Source of the DNA: Novosphingobium cyanobacteriorum | GTDB lineage: Bacteria; Pseudomonadota; Alphaproteobacteria; Sphingomonadales; Sphingomonadaceae | Direction of reading: 5' to 3' | Assembly (NCBI RefSeq): GCF_029436685.1 | Contig: NZ_JAROCY010000005.1 | Coordinates: 186,001-250,000 of the forward strand | Length of the DNA: 64,000 nt | Shown here: positions 36,112-45,170 of the stretch, piece by piece | Numbering within the stretch: position 1 is the stretch's first letter | How the letters are laid out: every line of letters starts with the position of its first letter | Made by a program: the position numbers and the translations under genes | Notes under the pieces: model-generated | Databases searched by the model: none | Seen by the model: the letters and a program-made list of their open reading frames with translations, nothing else | What the model was told of the DNA's origin: nothing

Positions 36112-36884
36112 TCACCATTGCGATCGCGAACCAGAAAGGCGGAGTCGGCAAGACGACGACGGCGATCAACATCGCCACCGCGCTTGCCGCCACCGGCTGG
36201 AGCGTGCTGCTGGTCGATCTCGATCCCCAGGGCAATGCGTCCACAGGGCTGGGCGTGACGACGGCAGATCGGCACCATTCATCCTATGACCTGCTGATCG
36301 ACCAGGTGCCGATTGCCGAGTGCGCACAGCCCACTCGCATTCCGGGGCTGGACCTGATTCCCGCCACCGTTGACCTGTCGGGCGCTGAGGTTGAACTGGT
36401 CAGCGCCGAGGATCGTACCGGCAAGCTGCGCGCAGCGCTGCAGGCGGACAACGGGCACGAGATCTGCCTGATCGACTGCCCACCCTCGCTGGGCCTGCTC
36501 ACGCTCAACGCGCTGACCGCAGCCGATACGCTGCTGGTGCCGCTGCAGTGCGAGTTCTTCGCGCTCGAAGGGCTGAGCCAGCTGCTGCAGACGGTGGAGC
36601 GGGTGCAGGAGCGGTTCAATCCGGACCTCGGCATCCTCGGCATCGTGCTGACGATGTACGACCGCCGCAATCGCCTGACCGACCAGGTGGCCGACGACGT
36701 GCGCTCGTGCCTGGCGGACCTGGTGTTCGAATCGGTGATCCCCCGCAACGTCCGCCTGTCCGAAGCGCCGAGCCACGGGCTGCCGGCGCTGATCTATGAC
36801 CACGCCTGCGCCGGTTCGCAGGCCTATATGAAGCTGGCGCGCGAACTGATCGCGCGCCTGCCCGAGCGAAGGAAGGCGGCATGA
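36108..36884 (+). CDS. parA: Chromosome partitioning ATPase ParA
   Basis: A 258-residue ParA/Soj ATPase that moves the ParB-bound origin region. The deviant Walker A motif is QKGGVGKTTTAIN with K10 and K15, and Walker A' VDLDPQGNASTG follows. The Walker B region is CLIDCPPSLGLLTLNAL. ATG 36108 overlaps the rsmG stop, and its own stop overlaps parB, giving one operon mnmG-rsmG-parA-parB. Confidence 0.96.
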   Translation: MITIAIANQKGGVGKTTTAINIATALAATGWSVLLVDLDPQGNASTGLGVTTADRHHSSYDLLIDQVPIAECAQPTRIPGLDLIPATVDLSGAEVELVSAEDRTGKLRAALQADNGHEICLIDCPPSLGLLTLNALTAADTLLVPLQCEFFALEGLSQLLQTVERVQERFNPDLGILGIVLTMYDRRNRLTDQVADDVRSCLADLVFESVIPRNVRLSEAPSHGLPALIYDHACAGSQAYMKLARELIARLPERRKAA

Positions 36885-37840
36885 GCGGGGACGAGGCAGT
36901 CAAGGCGGCGGCGCCTGCAAAGCGTGCGGCGCTGGGCAGGGGCCTTGGCGCGCTGCTGGGTGAGACGCGGCGCGAGGAAGCCGTGGCGCGCTCTGCCGGT
37001 GAAGCGTTGGGTGCAACCGTGGCGGCTGGCGGCAATCCGCAGTCAGGCCTTGCCATGCTGCCGGTTTCGCAGATCGAACCGCACCCGGATCAGCCGCGTC
37101 GCCATTTCGACGAGGATGCGCTTGAGGAGCTGGCCCGCTCAATCGCGGCGCGCGGCGTGATCCAGCCAGTGGTGGTGCGCCCGGTGGGGCCGAACCGGTA
37201 CCAGCTGGTGGCCGGTGAGCGGCGCTGGCGCGCATCGCAGCGGGCGCGGGTGCACGAGATCCCGGCGATCGTGCGCAAGCTGGACGAGCGCGAAGTGACC
37301 GCGCTGGCGTTGATCGAGAACCTGCAGCGCGAAGACTTGAACCCGGTGGAAGAGGCGCGCGCCTATCAGCGGCTTTCCGAGAACGACGGGCTGACGCAGC
37401 AGGAGATCGCGACCTTCGTTGACAAGAGCCGCAGCCACGTTGCCAACCTGATGCGGCTGCTGACGCTGCCCGAGGACGTGCTTGACATGCTGCAGCGTGA
37501 GGAGCTGACCATGGGACATGCCCGTGCGCTGGCGGTGCTGCCCGATCCGCTGCCGATCGCGCGCGAGATCGTGGCCAAGGGCCTTTCTGTCCGCGACGCC
37601 GAACGCATGGCCAAGCGCGCCACCCGGCCCGAGAGCGCGCCGCGCCGCGCCCGCGCCGAACGTAGCGGCGCCGAATCGGCCGATATTCTGGCGGTGCAGG
37701 CGCACTTGGAGGAGTTCCTGGGTCTGAAGGTGACGATCAACGCAGACGCTGACCCGCGCACTGGTTCGGTCTCGATCCGCTACAAGACGCTCGACCAGCT
37801 TGACCTGATCTGCCAGCGCCTGACCGGTGGGGCGATCTGA
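36881..37840 (+). CDS. parB: Chromosome partitioning protein ParB
   Basis: A CTP-dependent DNA clamp (319 aa) that loads at parS and spreads. The N-terminal CTPase domain includes IQPVVVRPVG and GERRWRASQRA (about 112-122) and LIENLQREDLNPVEEA. The helix-turn-helix is in GLTQQEIATFVDKSRSHVAN, and the C-terminal dimerisation domain ends DLICQRLTG. The gene overlaps parA by four bases. Its targets are the four parS sites listed here. Confidence 0.96.
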   Translation: MSGDEAVKAAAPAKRAALGRGLGALLGETRREEAVARSAGEALGATVAAGGNPQSGLAMLPVSQIEPHPDQPRRHFDEDALEELARSIAARGVIQPVVVRPVGPNRYQLVAGERRWRASQRARVHEIPAIVRKLDEREVTALALIENLQREDLNPVEEARAYQRLSENDGLTQQEIATFVDKSRSHVANLMRLLTLPEDVLDMLQREELTMGHARALAVLPDPLPIAREIVAKGLSVRDAERMAKRATRPESAPRRARAERSGAESADILAVQAHLEEFLGLKVTINADADPRTGSVSIRYKTLDQLDLICQRLTGGAI

Positions 37841-37863
37841 GGCTCGTGTCCGAAAGGGCAAGC

Positions 37864-37881
37864 TTTAATCGAACGATTAAA
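37864..37881. promoter_or_regulatory. Perfect 18-base palindrome, likely TetR-type operator
   Basis: TTTAATCGAACGATTAAA is symmetric around the central AA. It stands out in GC-rich DNA, lies 70 bases before the acyl-CoA dehydrogenase start and is followed closely by TTGACC, which could be a -35 element. TetR-family repressors of fatty-acid genes bind such sites. The regulator is not in this window. Confidence 0.6.
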
Positions 37882-37950
37882 TTGTGTTGACCGGCCTCTC
37901 CGGCTTTGCTTTCCTGTGTGCAACGAAAGCAAGATCCCGGAGAGTACGCC

Positions 37951-39105
37951 ATGTCGCTCGACCTGATTCCGCGCACCGCCTACAACGACGACCACGAAGC
38001 GTTCCGCCAGACGGTGCGCAAGTTCCTCGAGACCGAGATCGCCCCGCACGCCAACGAATGGGCCGAGGCGGGGATCGTGCCGCACGATGTCTGGCCCAAG
38101 GCGGGTGAACTGGGCATGCTGTGCCCTACCGTGCCCGAGGAATACGGCGGGCTGGGCCTTGATTTCGGTTACAACGCCATCGTCGACGAAGAGAGCAGCT
38201 ACTACGGGCGCGTGGCCACGGGCTTCTCGCTCCAGTCCGACATCGTGGTGAACTACCTCGTCTCCTACGGCTCGGAAGAGCAGAAGAAGACCTGGCTGCC
38301 CAAGATGGTATCGGGCGAGGTGGTGACCGCCATCGCGATGACCGAACCGGGCACCGGATCCGACCTCCAGGGAATGCGCACCACCGCAAAGAAGGACGGC
38401 AACCATTACGTGATCAACGGGTCCAAGACCTATATTACCAATGGCCAGAACGCCGACCTGATCCTTGTCTGCTGCAAGACCGACACCGAGATCCAGCCGG
38501 CGTGGAAGGGCATTTCCATCGTGCTGGTGGAAGCGAACCGGGAAGGGTTCAAGCGCGGCCGCAACCTGGACAAGATCGGCATGGACGAAGCCGATACGTC
38601 GGAGCTGTTCTTCGAGGATGTGCGCGTGCCGATCACCAATTGCCTGGGCGAGGAAGGCAAGGGCTTCATCTATCTGATGAGCGAACTGCCGCAGGAGCGC
38701 CTGTCCATCGCCATCAGCGCGCAGGCATCGGCGCAGAAGGCCTTTGACGATACGGTGGAATTCACCCGCGAGCGCAAGGCCTTTGGCAAGCCGATCCTCG
38801 ATTTTCAAAACACCCGCTTCACCCTGGCCGACCTGAAGACCAAGCTGCAGGTGGGCTGGGCGCACCTCGATTGGGCGCTGGCGCGGCACCTGAAGAAGGA
38901 GCTGACGCCCGAGGAAGGGGCCGCGGCCAAGCTGTGGCACACCGAACTGCAATGGGAAGTGATGGACAAGTGCCTGCAGCTGCACGGCGGCGCCGGCTAT
39001 ATGAACGAATACGCCATCGCCCGCGCCTGGCGTGGCGCCCGCGTGACGCGCATCTTCGGCGGCACAAGCGAAATCATGAAGGAGCTGATCGGCCGCAAGC
39101 TGTGA
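37951..39105 (+). CDS. Acyl-CoA dehydrogenase
   Basis: A FAD enzyme (384 aa) for alpha,beta-dehydrogenation of acyl-CoA. The family motifs are AIAMTEPGTGSDLQGMRT (FAD/substrate binding), YITNGQNADLILVC, and the C-terminal QLHGGAGYMNEYAIARAWR and IFGGTSEIMKELIGRKL. The likely catalytic base is Glu in the GYMNEYAI segment. ATG 37951 has GGAG about nine bases upstream. A palindromic operator-like site lies in the promoter region. Chain length of the substrate unknown. Confidence 0.92.
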   Translation: MSLDLIPRTAYNDDHEAFRQTVRKFLETEIAPHANEWAEAGIVPHDVWPKAGELGMLCPTVPEEYGGLGLDFGYNAIVDEESSYYGRVATGFSLQSDIVVNYLVSYGSEEQKKTWLPKMVSGEVVTAIAMTEPGTGSDLQGMRTTAKKDGNHYVINGSKTYITNGQNADLILVCCKTDTEIQPAWKGISIVLVEANREGFKRGRNLDKIGMDEADTSELFFEDVRVPITNCLGEEGKGFIYLMSELPQERLSIAISAQASAQKAFDDTVEFTRERKAFGKPILDFQNTRFTLADLKTKLQVGWAHLDWALARHLKKELTPEEGAAAKLWHTELQWEVMDKCLQLHGGAGYMNEYAIARAWRGARVTRIFGGTSEIMKELIGRKL

Positions 39106-39202
39106 GGGTTGGGGCAGCATCCTTCGCCCTTCGGCAAGCTCAGGATGAGCGGGGTTGGGTTGGAGCAGGTTAGCTGCTGCCTGCCCCGCCTATCCCACCC
39201 AT

Positions 39203-39287
39203 CGTTATTGCGAGCCACCGGAGGTGGCGCGGCAATCCAGGGCGGTTTGCGCCAACTCTGGATTGCTTCGCTTCGCTCGCAATGACG
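39203..39287. repeat. Palindromic repeat family B, copy 2
   Basis: The element begins CGTTATTGCGAGCC and ends CGCTCGCAATGACG, with GGCAATCCAGGGCGGTTTGC inside. It is in the opposite orientation to the copy at 58822. A fragment of the TTCGACAAGCTCAGGAT repeat type (as CTTCGGCAAGCTCAGGATG) lies just left at 39128. Confidence 0.8.
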
Positions 39288-39312
39288 AATAGTGTGGGCA
39301 GACAGCGACAAC

Positions 39313-39346
39313 AAAGGCCCGCCGAAGTGATCCGGCGGGCCTTTTT
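39313..39346 (-). terminator. Rho-independent terminator of the glycine-zipper gene
   Basis: AAAGGCCCGCCG and CGGCGGGCCTTTTT form a 12-base stem around an eight-base loop. With flanking A/T runs it can serve both directions; it directly follows the minus-strand gene ending at 39367. Confidence 0.9.
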
Positions 39347-39366
39347 CGTGATCGCGGCAAGCCGGA

Positions 39367-40044
39367 TCAGCTGCCGACGTAGATCCGCTTTTCCTTCACG
39401 CGCTTGTCGCGCGGGCGGGCCGGAATGTACCGGCGGCGCGGGGTGGTCACATATTCGTAGGTGACGGTCTTGGTTTCCACGCAGGGTTTGGCGGGAGCCT
39501 GTGGCACGGGGACCATGACATAGCCCATCGGCACATAGGCGGGGTAATAGCCATAACCCTGGACTGGATAGCCGTAGGCACCGGCAGGCGGCTGGCTGGC
39601 CCAGAAATCGCGGCATTCGCGTTCGCGCCCGGCATCCTCGGCCTTGTCGATGGCGCGGCCCGCCACCGCGCCTACTGCCGCACCGGCCACGGTGCCGAGC
39701 ACGCGATTGCCCGATGCCACGCGATTGCCGACCACGCCGCCAACCAGACCACCGATCACCGCGCCGCCCGTGCCGCTGTCGGGCCGGTAGGAAGCGCAGC
39801 GATCCATCATTTCCTGCATCCGCGGGTCGGGCGCAGGGTAGCTCATCGGCTGGGTGGGGTAGGGATAGGCGCCCTGGGGCGGCTGCACCCACTGGCCGGT
39901 CCAGCTGCCGCCCTGCCACGTGCCCTGATACACCCCCTGTGGCGGCGGAGGCGGCATGGCGGCGCCACCATGGTTATGGGCCTGCGCCGGATTGGCAACG
40001 GCGGCTGCGCCGAGGACGAGAAGCGAGACGAGCAAACGGTTCAT
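39367..40044 (-). CDS. Secreted glycine-zipper 2TM-domain protein
   Basis: A 225-residue exported protein with signal peptide MNRLLVSLLVLGAAAVANPAQA. A Pro/Gln/Tyr-rich segment follows (residues about 30-75), then a glycine zipper GGAVIGGLVGGVVGNRVASG with GTVAGAAVGAVAGRAID, typical of the Rick_17kDa/SlyB-type outer-membrane-associated family. The C-terminus is Tyr/Pro-rich and then strongly basic (RRRYIPARPRDKRVKEKR). No lipobox Cys is visible. Probably a cell-envelope protein, role unknown. Confidence 0.75.
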   Translation of the reverse strand: MNRLLVSLLVLGAAAVANPAQAHNHGGAAMPPPPPQGVYQGTWQGGSWTGQWVQPPQGAYPYPTQPMSYPAPDPRMQEMMDRCASYRPDSGTGGAVIGGLVGGVVGNRVASGNRVLGTVAGAAVGAVAGRAIDKAEDAGRERECRDFWASQPPAGAYGYPVQGYGYYPAYVPMGYVMVPVPQAPAKPCVETKTVTYEYVTTPRRRYIPARPRDKRVKEKRIYVGS

Positions 40045-40181
40045 GGCGGTACCCCTGTGGGCGCCGCACGCAGCACGCGCGGCATTAACCCGGTGGTTAC
40101 CATTGCAGGGCGCAGAAAACCAAGGTTCCTGCGCATGCTGTCCCATTGTGGGGCGGTTCTCCTGGCGGACCACCCAAGCCT

Positions 40182-40673
40182 TTAGATTCGCCCGGAAATC
40201 GCCTTGGCCAGGGCCTCCACCCCGGCGGCATCCTCCTCGTCGAAGCGGGCGAGGGTGGGGCTGTCGAGATCGATCACCGCGATCACCGAGCCTTCCCGCC
40301 AGACCGGGACCACCAGCTCCGACGCGCTGGCCGAATCGCAGGCGATGTGGCCAGGAAACGCGTGGACATCGCGCACCAGCTGGGTCTCTCCGGTTGCGGC
40401 GGCGGTGCCGCACACGCCCTGGCCCAGCGGGATGCGGATGCAGGCGGGCTTGCCGGTGAAAGGGCCAAGCACGAGCTGGCCATCGACCATCCGGTAAAAG
40501 CCGGCCCAGTTCAGATCGGGCAGGAACAGTCCGATCAGGCTGGCAAGGTTGGCCATGTTGGCCACGCCATCGGTTTCACCATCGGTGAGGGCAAGTGCGG
40601 CGCTGCGCAAATCGGCATAGTGTTCGGCCTTGGGCTGGCCGGGCGTGGGGGCAAAATCGTACATGGGGACCAT
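40182..40673 (-). CDS. msrC: Free methionine-(R)-sulfoxide reductase, GAF domain (fRMsr)
   Basis: A single GAF-domain enzyme (163 aa) that reduces free methionine-R-sulfoxide. The three family cysteines are all present: C78 in GKPACIRIP, C88 in GQGVCGTA and C112 in GHIACDSAS. The conserved LNWAGFYRM and ELVVPVW stretches also match E. coli MsrC. ATG 40673 or 40664 (MYDFAPTPG) are both possible, since no strong ribosome site marks either. The gene stands alone. Confidence 0.9.
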   Translation of the reverse strand: MVPMYDFAPTPGQPKAEHYADLRSAALALTDGETDGVANMANLASLIGLFLPDLNWAGFYRMVDGQLVLGPFTGKPACIRIPLGQGVCGTAAATGETQLVRDVHAFPGHIACDSASASELVVPVWREGSVIAVIDLDSPTLARFDEEDAAGVEALAKAISGRI

Positions 40674-40743
40674 ATAGGGAGAGCGATGCGAAAAGTCGCG
40701 CCACGCAACTCTTTGCTGTTTCAGCTGTGCTGAAACGGCTGCG

Positions 40744-40822
40744 GCACCGGCCCGCTGTCCCGCCCGATCACCCAATCAGGATACACTTCCGTGGGTGGTC
40801 GGCCGGGGAAGCGGGCCGGAAC
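40744..40822. repeat. Long palindromic repeat family A, copy 2 (degenerate)
   Basis: The left arm GCACCGGCCCGCTGTCCCGC and right arm GAAGCGGGCCGGAACC match copies 1 and 3 with several differences. It lies between two divergent genes, so it does not always mark gene ends. Confidence 0.75.
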
Positions 40823-40890
40823 CGCGCCACACCAACGATTCCCGCATCGCCCCGTTGCGGTGGGGCGAGCGCGCGCCTAGGTTCTGCGCC

Positions 40891-42348
40891 ATGAGCACAA
40901 AGCAGAAATTTCTCGTCTTCCTGACGATGGTGCTGGTCCTCGTCGGCGGATCGCTGGCGTGGATCATGCGAGGTGACAGCGCGCAGTACACGCTGGCCGA
41001 AACCACCGGGCCCAAGCCCAAGCTGGCCGAGCAGAACCCGCAGTGGTGGCCGACCATCGGCATCGCGAAGCCGGTGGGCTGGGCTGCCAACGAAGCGCCG
41101 GTTGCGGCCGAGGGCCTGAAGGTGACGCGCTTTGCCGACAAGCTGGACCATCCGCGCAACGTGGTGGTGCTACCCAATGGCGACGTGCTGGTGGCGGAAA
41201 CCAATGCGCCGGCGAGTTCGGCGCAGGGCGGGCTGACCGGGCTGGTCGCGGGCTGGCTGTTCAAGTCGGCCGGGGCGGGCGATCCTTCGCCCAACAAGAT
41301 CGTGGTGCTGCGCGATGGCAATGGCGATGGTGTGGCCGAACAGCGCTTCGAGATCAGCAACCCCGCGCTCAATTCGCCGTTCGGCATGGTGCTGCGCGAA
41401 GGGCGGCTTTACGTGGCCAACAACGATGCGGTGGTTTCCTGGCCCTTCACGCCGGGGCAGACCAGCCTGCAGGGCGCGCCTGAAAAGCTGATGGACCTGC
41501 CCGCTGGCGGCCAGCACTGGGTGCGCAACCTGTTGCTGAGCGAGGACGGCCAACGCCTTTATGTCACCGTGGGATCAGCCACGAACATCGCTGACGAGGG
41601 CATCGCCAAGGAAAAGGGCCGCGCGGCCATCCACGAGTACGATTTCGCCAAGAAGAGCGAGCGCGAGTTTGCCGGCGGCCTGCGCAATCCCAATGGCATG
41701 GACTGGAACCCGCGCACGGGCGAGCTGTGGACCGTGGTGAACGAGCGCGACATGCTGGGATCGGACCTGGTGCCCGATTACCTGACCAACGTGCCGCTGG
41801 GCGCGCAGTATGGCTGGCCGTGGGCATACTGGAAGAAGAACATCGACTGGCGCGTTGAAGAGCCGATGCCGGAATACATGCTGGAATACGTGCGCAAGCC
41901 GGAATACGCGCTGGGCGCGCACGTGGCGCCGCTGGGCCTGGCCTTTGCGCGCGGTGGCAACACGATGGGGCCGCGCTTTGCCGGCGGTGCCTTCATCGCG
42001 CGGCACGGATCGTGGAACCGCAAGCCGCTTTCGGGTTATGACGTGGTCTTCGTACGCTTTGACGATCGCGGCAACGTGCTGCCCGCAGCGCCTGCCCCGG
42101 TGCTGACCGGGTTCCTCACCGCAGACCAGAAGGCGAAGGGGCGGCCGACCTGGGTCGCCTTTGCCAAGGACGGCGCGCTGCTGGTCACCGACGATGTGGG
42201 CGGGGTGATCTGGCGCGTGACCGCGCCGGGCGCGGTTCCGGCGGTGGCGATCACCCAGATCGCCAGCCGACAGGCGCCCAAGCCCGATCCGAACGCGAAG
42301 TTCAGCATCACCAAGGACGAGAATTCGGTGCTGAACAAGCCGAAGTGA
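40891..42348 (+). CDS. PQQ-dependent sugar (sorbosone/aldose) dehydrogenase-like protein
   Basis: A 485-residue membrane-anchored, periplasmic six-bladed propeller. An N-terminal hydrophobic anchor (FLVFLTMVLVLVGGSLAWIM) precedes the L-sorbosone dehydrogenase-type domain: DKLDHPRNVVVLPNGDVLVAE, RNLLLSEDGQRLYVTVGSA, GLRNPNGMDWNPRTGELWTV and AYWKKNIDW. Relatives oxidise aldoses with PQQ. ATG 40891 begins the anchor. Whether PQQ is made in this organism cannot be seen here. Confidence 0.82.
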   Translation: MSTKQKFLVFLTMVLVLVGGSLAWIMRGDSAQYTLAETTGPKPKLAEQNPQWWPTIGIAKPVGWAANEAPVAAEGLKVTRFADKLDHPRNVVVLPNGDVLVAETNAPASSAQGGLTGLVAGWLFKSAGAGDPSPNKIVVLRDGNGDGVAEQRFEISNPALNSPFGMVLREGRLYVANNDAVVSWPFTPGQTSLQGAPEKLMDLPAGGQHWVRNLLLSEDGQRLYVTVGSATNIADEGIAKEKGRAAIHEYDFAKKSEREFAGGLRNPNGMDWNPRTGELWTVVNERDMLGSDLVPDYLTNVPLGAQYGWPWAYWKKNIDWRVEEPMPEYMLEYVRKPEYALGAHVAPLGLAFARGGNTMGPRFAGGAFIARHGSWNRKPLSGYDVVFVRFDDRGNVLPAAPAPVLTGFLTADQKAKGRPTWVAFAKDGALLVTDDVGGVIWRVTAPGAVPAVAITQIASRQAPKPDPNAKFSITKDENSVLNKPK

Positions 42349-42364
42349 ATGGGCGGCTGATCGA

Positions 42365-42455
42365 GCCCACCCCGGGCCCCTCCCGCAAGCGGGCGGGGAG
42401 TTGGAAACGCTACTTAATTCTCCCCTTCCGTCTGTGGGAGGGGTTGGGGATGGGC
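42365..42455. repeat. CCACCCC...GGGAGGGG palindromic repeat (family C), copy 1
   Basis: GCCCACCCCGGGCCCCTCCC on the left is mirrored by GGGAGGGGTTGGGGATGGGC on the right. Related elements lie at 46464-46591 and 57068-57159. It separates two convergent genes. Confidence 0.75.
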
Positions 42456-42459
42456 CTCA

Positions 42460-44175
42460 TTAGAGCGCTGCCGCTTCCAGCTGATAGACCAGACCTGCGC
42501 CCGCCATGGCCGCCGCGCCGAGGCCGCGGGCTTCAGGGGCGATGGTGCGGTTGAAGAACATCGTCACCGCGGTCTTGGCGGCGTCGCCCGTGGTGCGGGC
42601 CTGTCGCGCCAGCTGCCAGCCTGCCACGGCCACCGCGCACATCGTGGTGAAGGGGACTGATCCGGCAAGGCGATCGTCGAGCGATGCGTCGGTGCTGGCC
42701 ATCCAGGCGGCGACGGCGGCGGCGTCCCTGGCCAGCGAGGCGACTTCGGGGACGTCCTCCATTTCGGCGATCACGTCGGCCAGCAGGCGCTGCAGCACAG
42801 CGCCGTTCTCATAGCCCAACTTGCGGGTGACGAGGTCGGCGGCCTGGATGCCGTTGGTGCCTTCATAGATCGGGGCGATGCGCGCGTCGCGATAGTGCTG
42901 CGCCGCGCCTGTTTCCTCAACGAAGCCCATGCCGCCGTGGACCTGGATGCCGAGGCTGGCGACCTCGCAGCCGACATCGGTGCCCCAGGCCTTGAGCATG
43001 GGCACCAGCACTTCGGCGCGCAGCTGCGCGGCTTCATCGCCCAGCGCTCCGCGATCGACCTGCCCGGCGGTGTAATAGAGCAGGGCGCGGGCGCCTTCCG
43101 TCAGCGCGCGCATGCGCAGCAGGGTGCGGCGCACGTCGGGATGTTCGATGATCGCCACCGGCTCCTTGCTGGGCGAGCCGGCACGGGGGGACTGGATGCG
43201 GGTGTTGGCATAGATCCGCGCCTGCTGCAGCGCGCGTTCGGCAATCTGCACGCCTTGGCTGCCCACGTTGATGCGCGCGGAGTTCATCATCGTGAACATG
43301 GCGCGCAGGCCGCCGTTTTCCGCGCCGACCATCTCGCCGATGCATTCGTTATTGTCGCCATAGGTCATGACGCAGGTGGGCGAGGCGTTGATGCCCAGCT
43401 TGTGTTCGATGCCGGCGCAATGCACGTCGTTGCGCGCGCCCAGGCTGCCATCGGCATTGATGTGGAACTTGGGCACGATGAACAGCGAGATGCCGCGCGA
43501 TCCCGCCGGCGCACCGGGGGTGCGGGCGAGGACGAGGTGGACGATGTTTTCGGCAAGGTCGTGTTCACCGAAGGTGATGTAGATCTTGGTGCCGCTGATG
43601 CGATACTTGCCCGCGTGCGGCCCTTGGGTGATCGGCGTCGCGGTGGTGCGCAGCGCGCCGACGTCTGACCCCGCCTGGGGTTCGGTGAGGTTCATGGTGC
43701 CCGACCATTTGCCGCTGACCAGCTTGGGCAGGTACGTGGCCTGCTGTTCGGGCGTACCATGGTGCAGCAGCGATTCGATCGCGCCTACGGTGAGGATCGG
43801 CAGCAGGGTGAAGGCCATGTTGGCCGCGCCCAGTGTTTCCAGCACGCAGGTGGCCAGCGTGAAGGGCAGGCCCTGGCCGCCGAAATCGACTGGACCGTTG
43901 ATCGAGCCCCAGCCCTGTTCGACGAACGCGCGATAGGCCTCGGCATAGCCGGCGGGCAGGGTGACGGTGCCATCGGCCCATCGCGCGCCCTGCGTATCGC
44001 CCACTCGGTTCAGCGGCGCCCATTCGCCCTCGGCCAGCGCGCCGATGCCTTCGGCGATGGCGGCGACAAGATCGGGGGTGGCGGCGGAGAAGCGATCGTG
44101 CGCGGCAAGGTCCTCGATCCCTGCGCTCACGCGCATGGCGATCAGCTGGTCGGCGGAGGGGGCGATGAAGGTCAT
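42460..44175 (-). CDS. Acyl-CoA dehydrogenase, large (about 570 aa) type
   Basis: A 571-residue member of the larger acyl-CoA dehydrogenase branch, which includes enzymes annotated for long-chain acyl-CoA and 3-methylmercaptopropionyl-CoA (DmdC). Motifs include GTMNLTEPQAGSDVGALRTTA, KIYITFGEHDLAENI, QVHGGMGFVEETGAAQHYRD and APIYEGTNGIQAADLVTRK. The C-terminal helical extension (residues about 450-571) is typical of this branch. ATG 44175. It is divergent from the threonylcarbamoyl-AMP synthase gene. Substrate unknown. Confidence 0.88.
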   Translation of the reverse strand: MTFIAPSADQLIAMRVSAGIEDLAAHDRFSAATPDLVAAIAEGIGALAEGEWAPLNRVGDTQGARWADGTVTLPAGYAEAYRAFVEQGWGSINGPVDFGGQGLPFTLATCVLETLGAANMAFTLLPILTVGAIESLLHHGTPEQQATYLPKLVSGKWSGTMNLTEPQAGSDVGALRTTATPITQGPHAGKYRISGTKIYITFGEHDLAENIVHLVLARTPGAPAGSRGISLFIVPKFHINADGSLGARNDVHCAGIEHKLGINASPTCVMTYGDNNECIGEMVGAENGGLRAMFTMMNSARINVGSQGVQIAERALQQARIYANTRIQSPRAGSPSKEPVAIIEHPDVRRTLLRMRALTEGARALLYYTAGQVDRGALGDEAAQLRAEVLVPMLKAWGTDVGCEVASLGIQVHGGMGFVEETGAAQHYRDARIAPIYEGTNGIQAADLVTRKLGYENGAVLQRLLADVIAEMEDVPEVASLARDAAAVAAWMASTDASLDDRLAGSVPFTTMCAVAVAGWQLARQARTTGDAAKTAVTMFFNRTIAPEARGLGAAAMAGAGLVYQLEAAAL

Positions 44176-44222
44176 TTGTCGTTTTCCTTGGCAGGCCTCT
44201 GCCAGTGGCTATAGCGGGCGCG

Positions 44223-45170
44223 ATGGATGCAACAAAGCCTGTGAAGGTCTGCCCGGCCGATGGGGCAGGGATCGCGCAAGCCGCGCAGGTGATCGCCGCG
44301 GGCGGCACCGTGGCCGTGCCGACCGAAACGGTCTATGGCCTGGCAGCGCGGGCAGACGACGATGCTGCCGTGGCCGGGATCTATCGCGCCAAGGGACGGC
44401 CCGATTTCAACCCGCTGATCGTGCACGTGCCCGACGTTACGGCAGGCGAGGTGCTGGCGCTGTTCGATGACCGCGCGCGCGCGCTGGCCGGCGCGTTCTG
44501 GCCGGGGGCATTGACCATGGTGCTGCCGCTGCGGGAAGGGGCCGGGCTGGCCCCCGCAGTAAGCGCCGGGCTGCCCTCCGTGGCGCTGCGCTGCCCCGCC
44601 CATTCGGTGATGCAGGGCCTGTTGAAAAGCTGTGGATTACCGCTCGCGGCTCCGTCTGCGAACCGTTCTGGCGGTGTCAGCCCGACCACGGCGGGGCATG
44701 TGGCAGCCTCGCTGGGCGGGCGGGTGGACCTGATTCTCGATGGCGGGGAAACGGCGCAGGGGATCGAATCGACCATCGTCGGCCTGCGCGATGACGAGAC
44801 GTGGGCGCTGCTGCGGCCGGGCCCGATTACCGAGGCGCAGATTGCCGCCGTGCTGGGGCAAGGCCAAGACGTCGTGACGTCAACCCGGATCGAGGCGCCG
44901 GGCCAGCTGGCCAGCCACTATGCGCCGGGCAAGCCGGTGCGGCTGGGGGCCATGGTGGCCGAGGCGGACGAATTCCTGATCGGCTTCGGCGCAGTGGCCG
45001 GGGACGTGACGCTTTCACCAAGCGGAGATCTGGCCGAGGCGGCGGCGCGGCTGTACGCCTGCCTCCATGCCTCTGCCGATGCGCCGCAGCCCAGGGTGGC
45101 GGTGGCTCCGGTACCCGATGAAGGCATCGGCGTGGCGATCAACGATCGGCTGCGCAGGGCTGCAGCCTAA
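44223..45170 (+). CDS. L-threonylcarbamoyladenylate synthase (Sua5 type)
   Basis: The enzyme makes threonylcarbamoyl-AMP from threonine, bicarbonate and ATP for the t6A37 tRNA modification. The YrdC domain (about 1-205) has VPTETVYGLAARAD, YRAKGRPDFNPLIVHV and the SxSANxSG-type APSANRSGGVSPT. The extra C-terminal Sua5 domain (about 220-315) makes it the long form, with LASHYAPGKPV at the linker. ATG 44223; a GTG six codons upstream is less likely. Its TAA overlaps the stop of the convergent lipoprotein gene. Confidence 0.93.
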   Translation: MDATKPVKVCPADGAGIAQAAQVIAAGGTVAVPTETVYGLAARADDDAAVAGIYRAKGRPDFNPLIVHVPDVTAGEVLALFDDRARALAGAFWPGALTMVLPLREGAGLAPAVSAGLPSVALRCPAHSVMQGLLKSCGLPLAAPSANRSGGVSPTTAGHVAASLGGRVDLILDGGETAQGIESTIVGLRDDETWALLRPGPITEAQIAAVLGQGQDVVTSTRIEAPGQLASHYAPGKPVRLGAMVAEADEFLIGFGAVAGDVTLSPSGDLAEAAARLYACLHASADAPQPRVAVAPVPDEGIGVAINDRLRRAAA

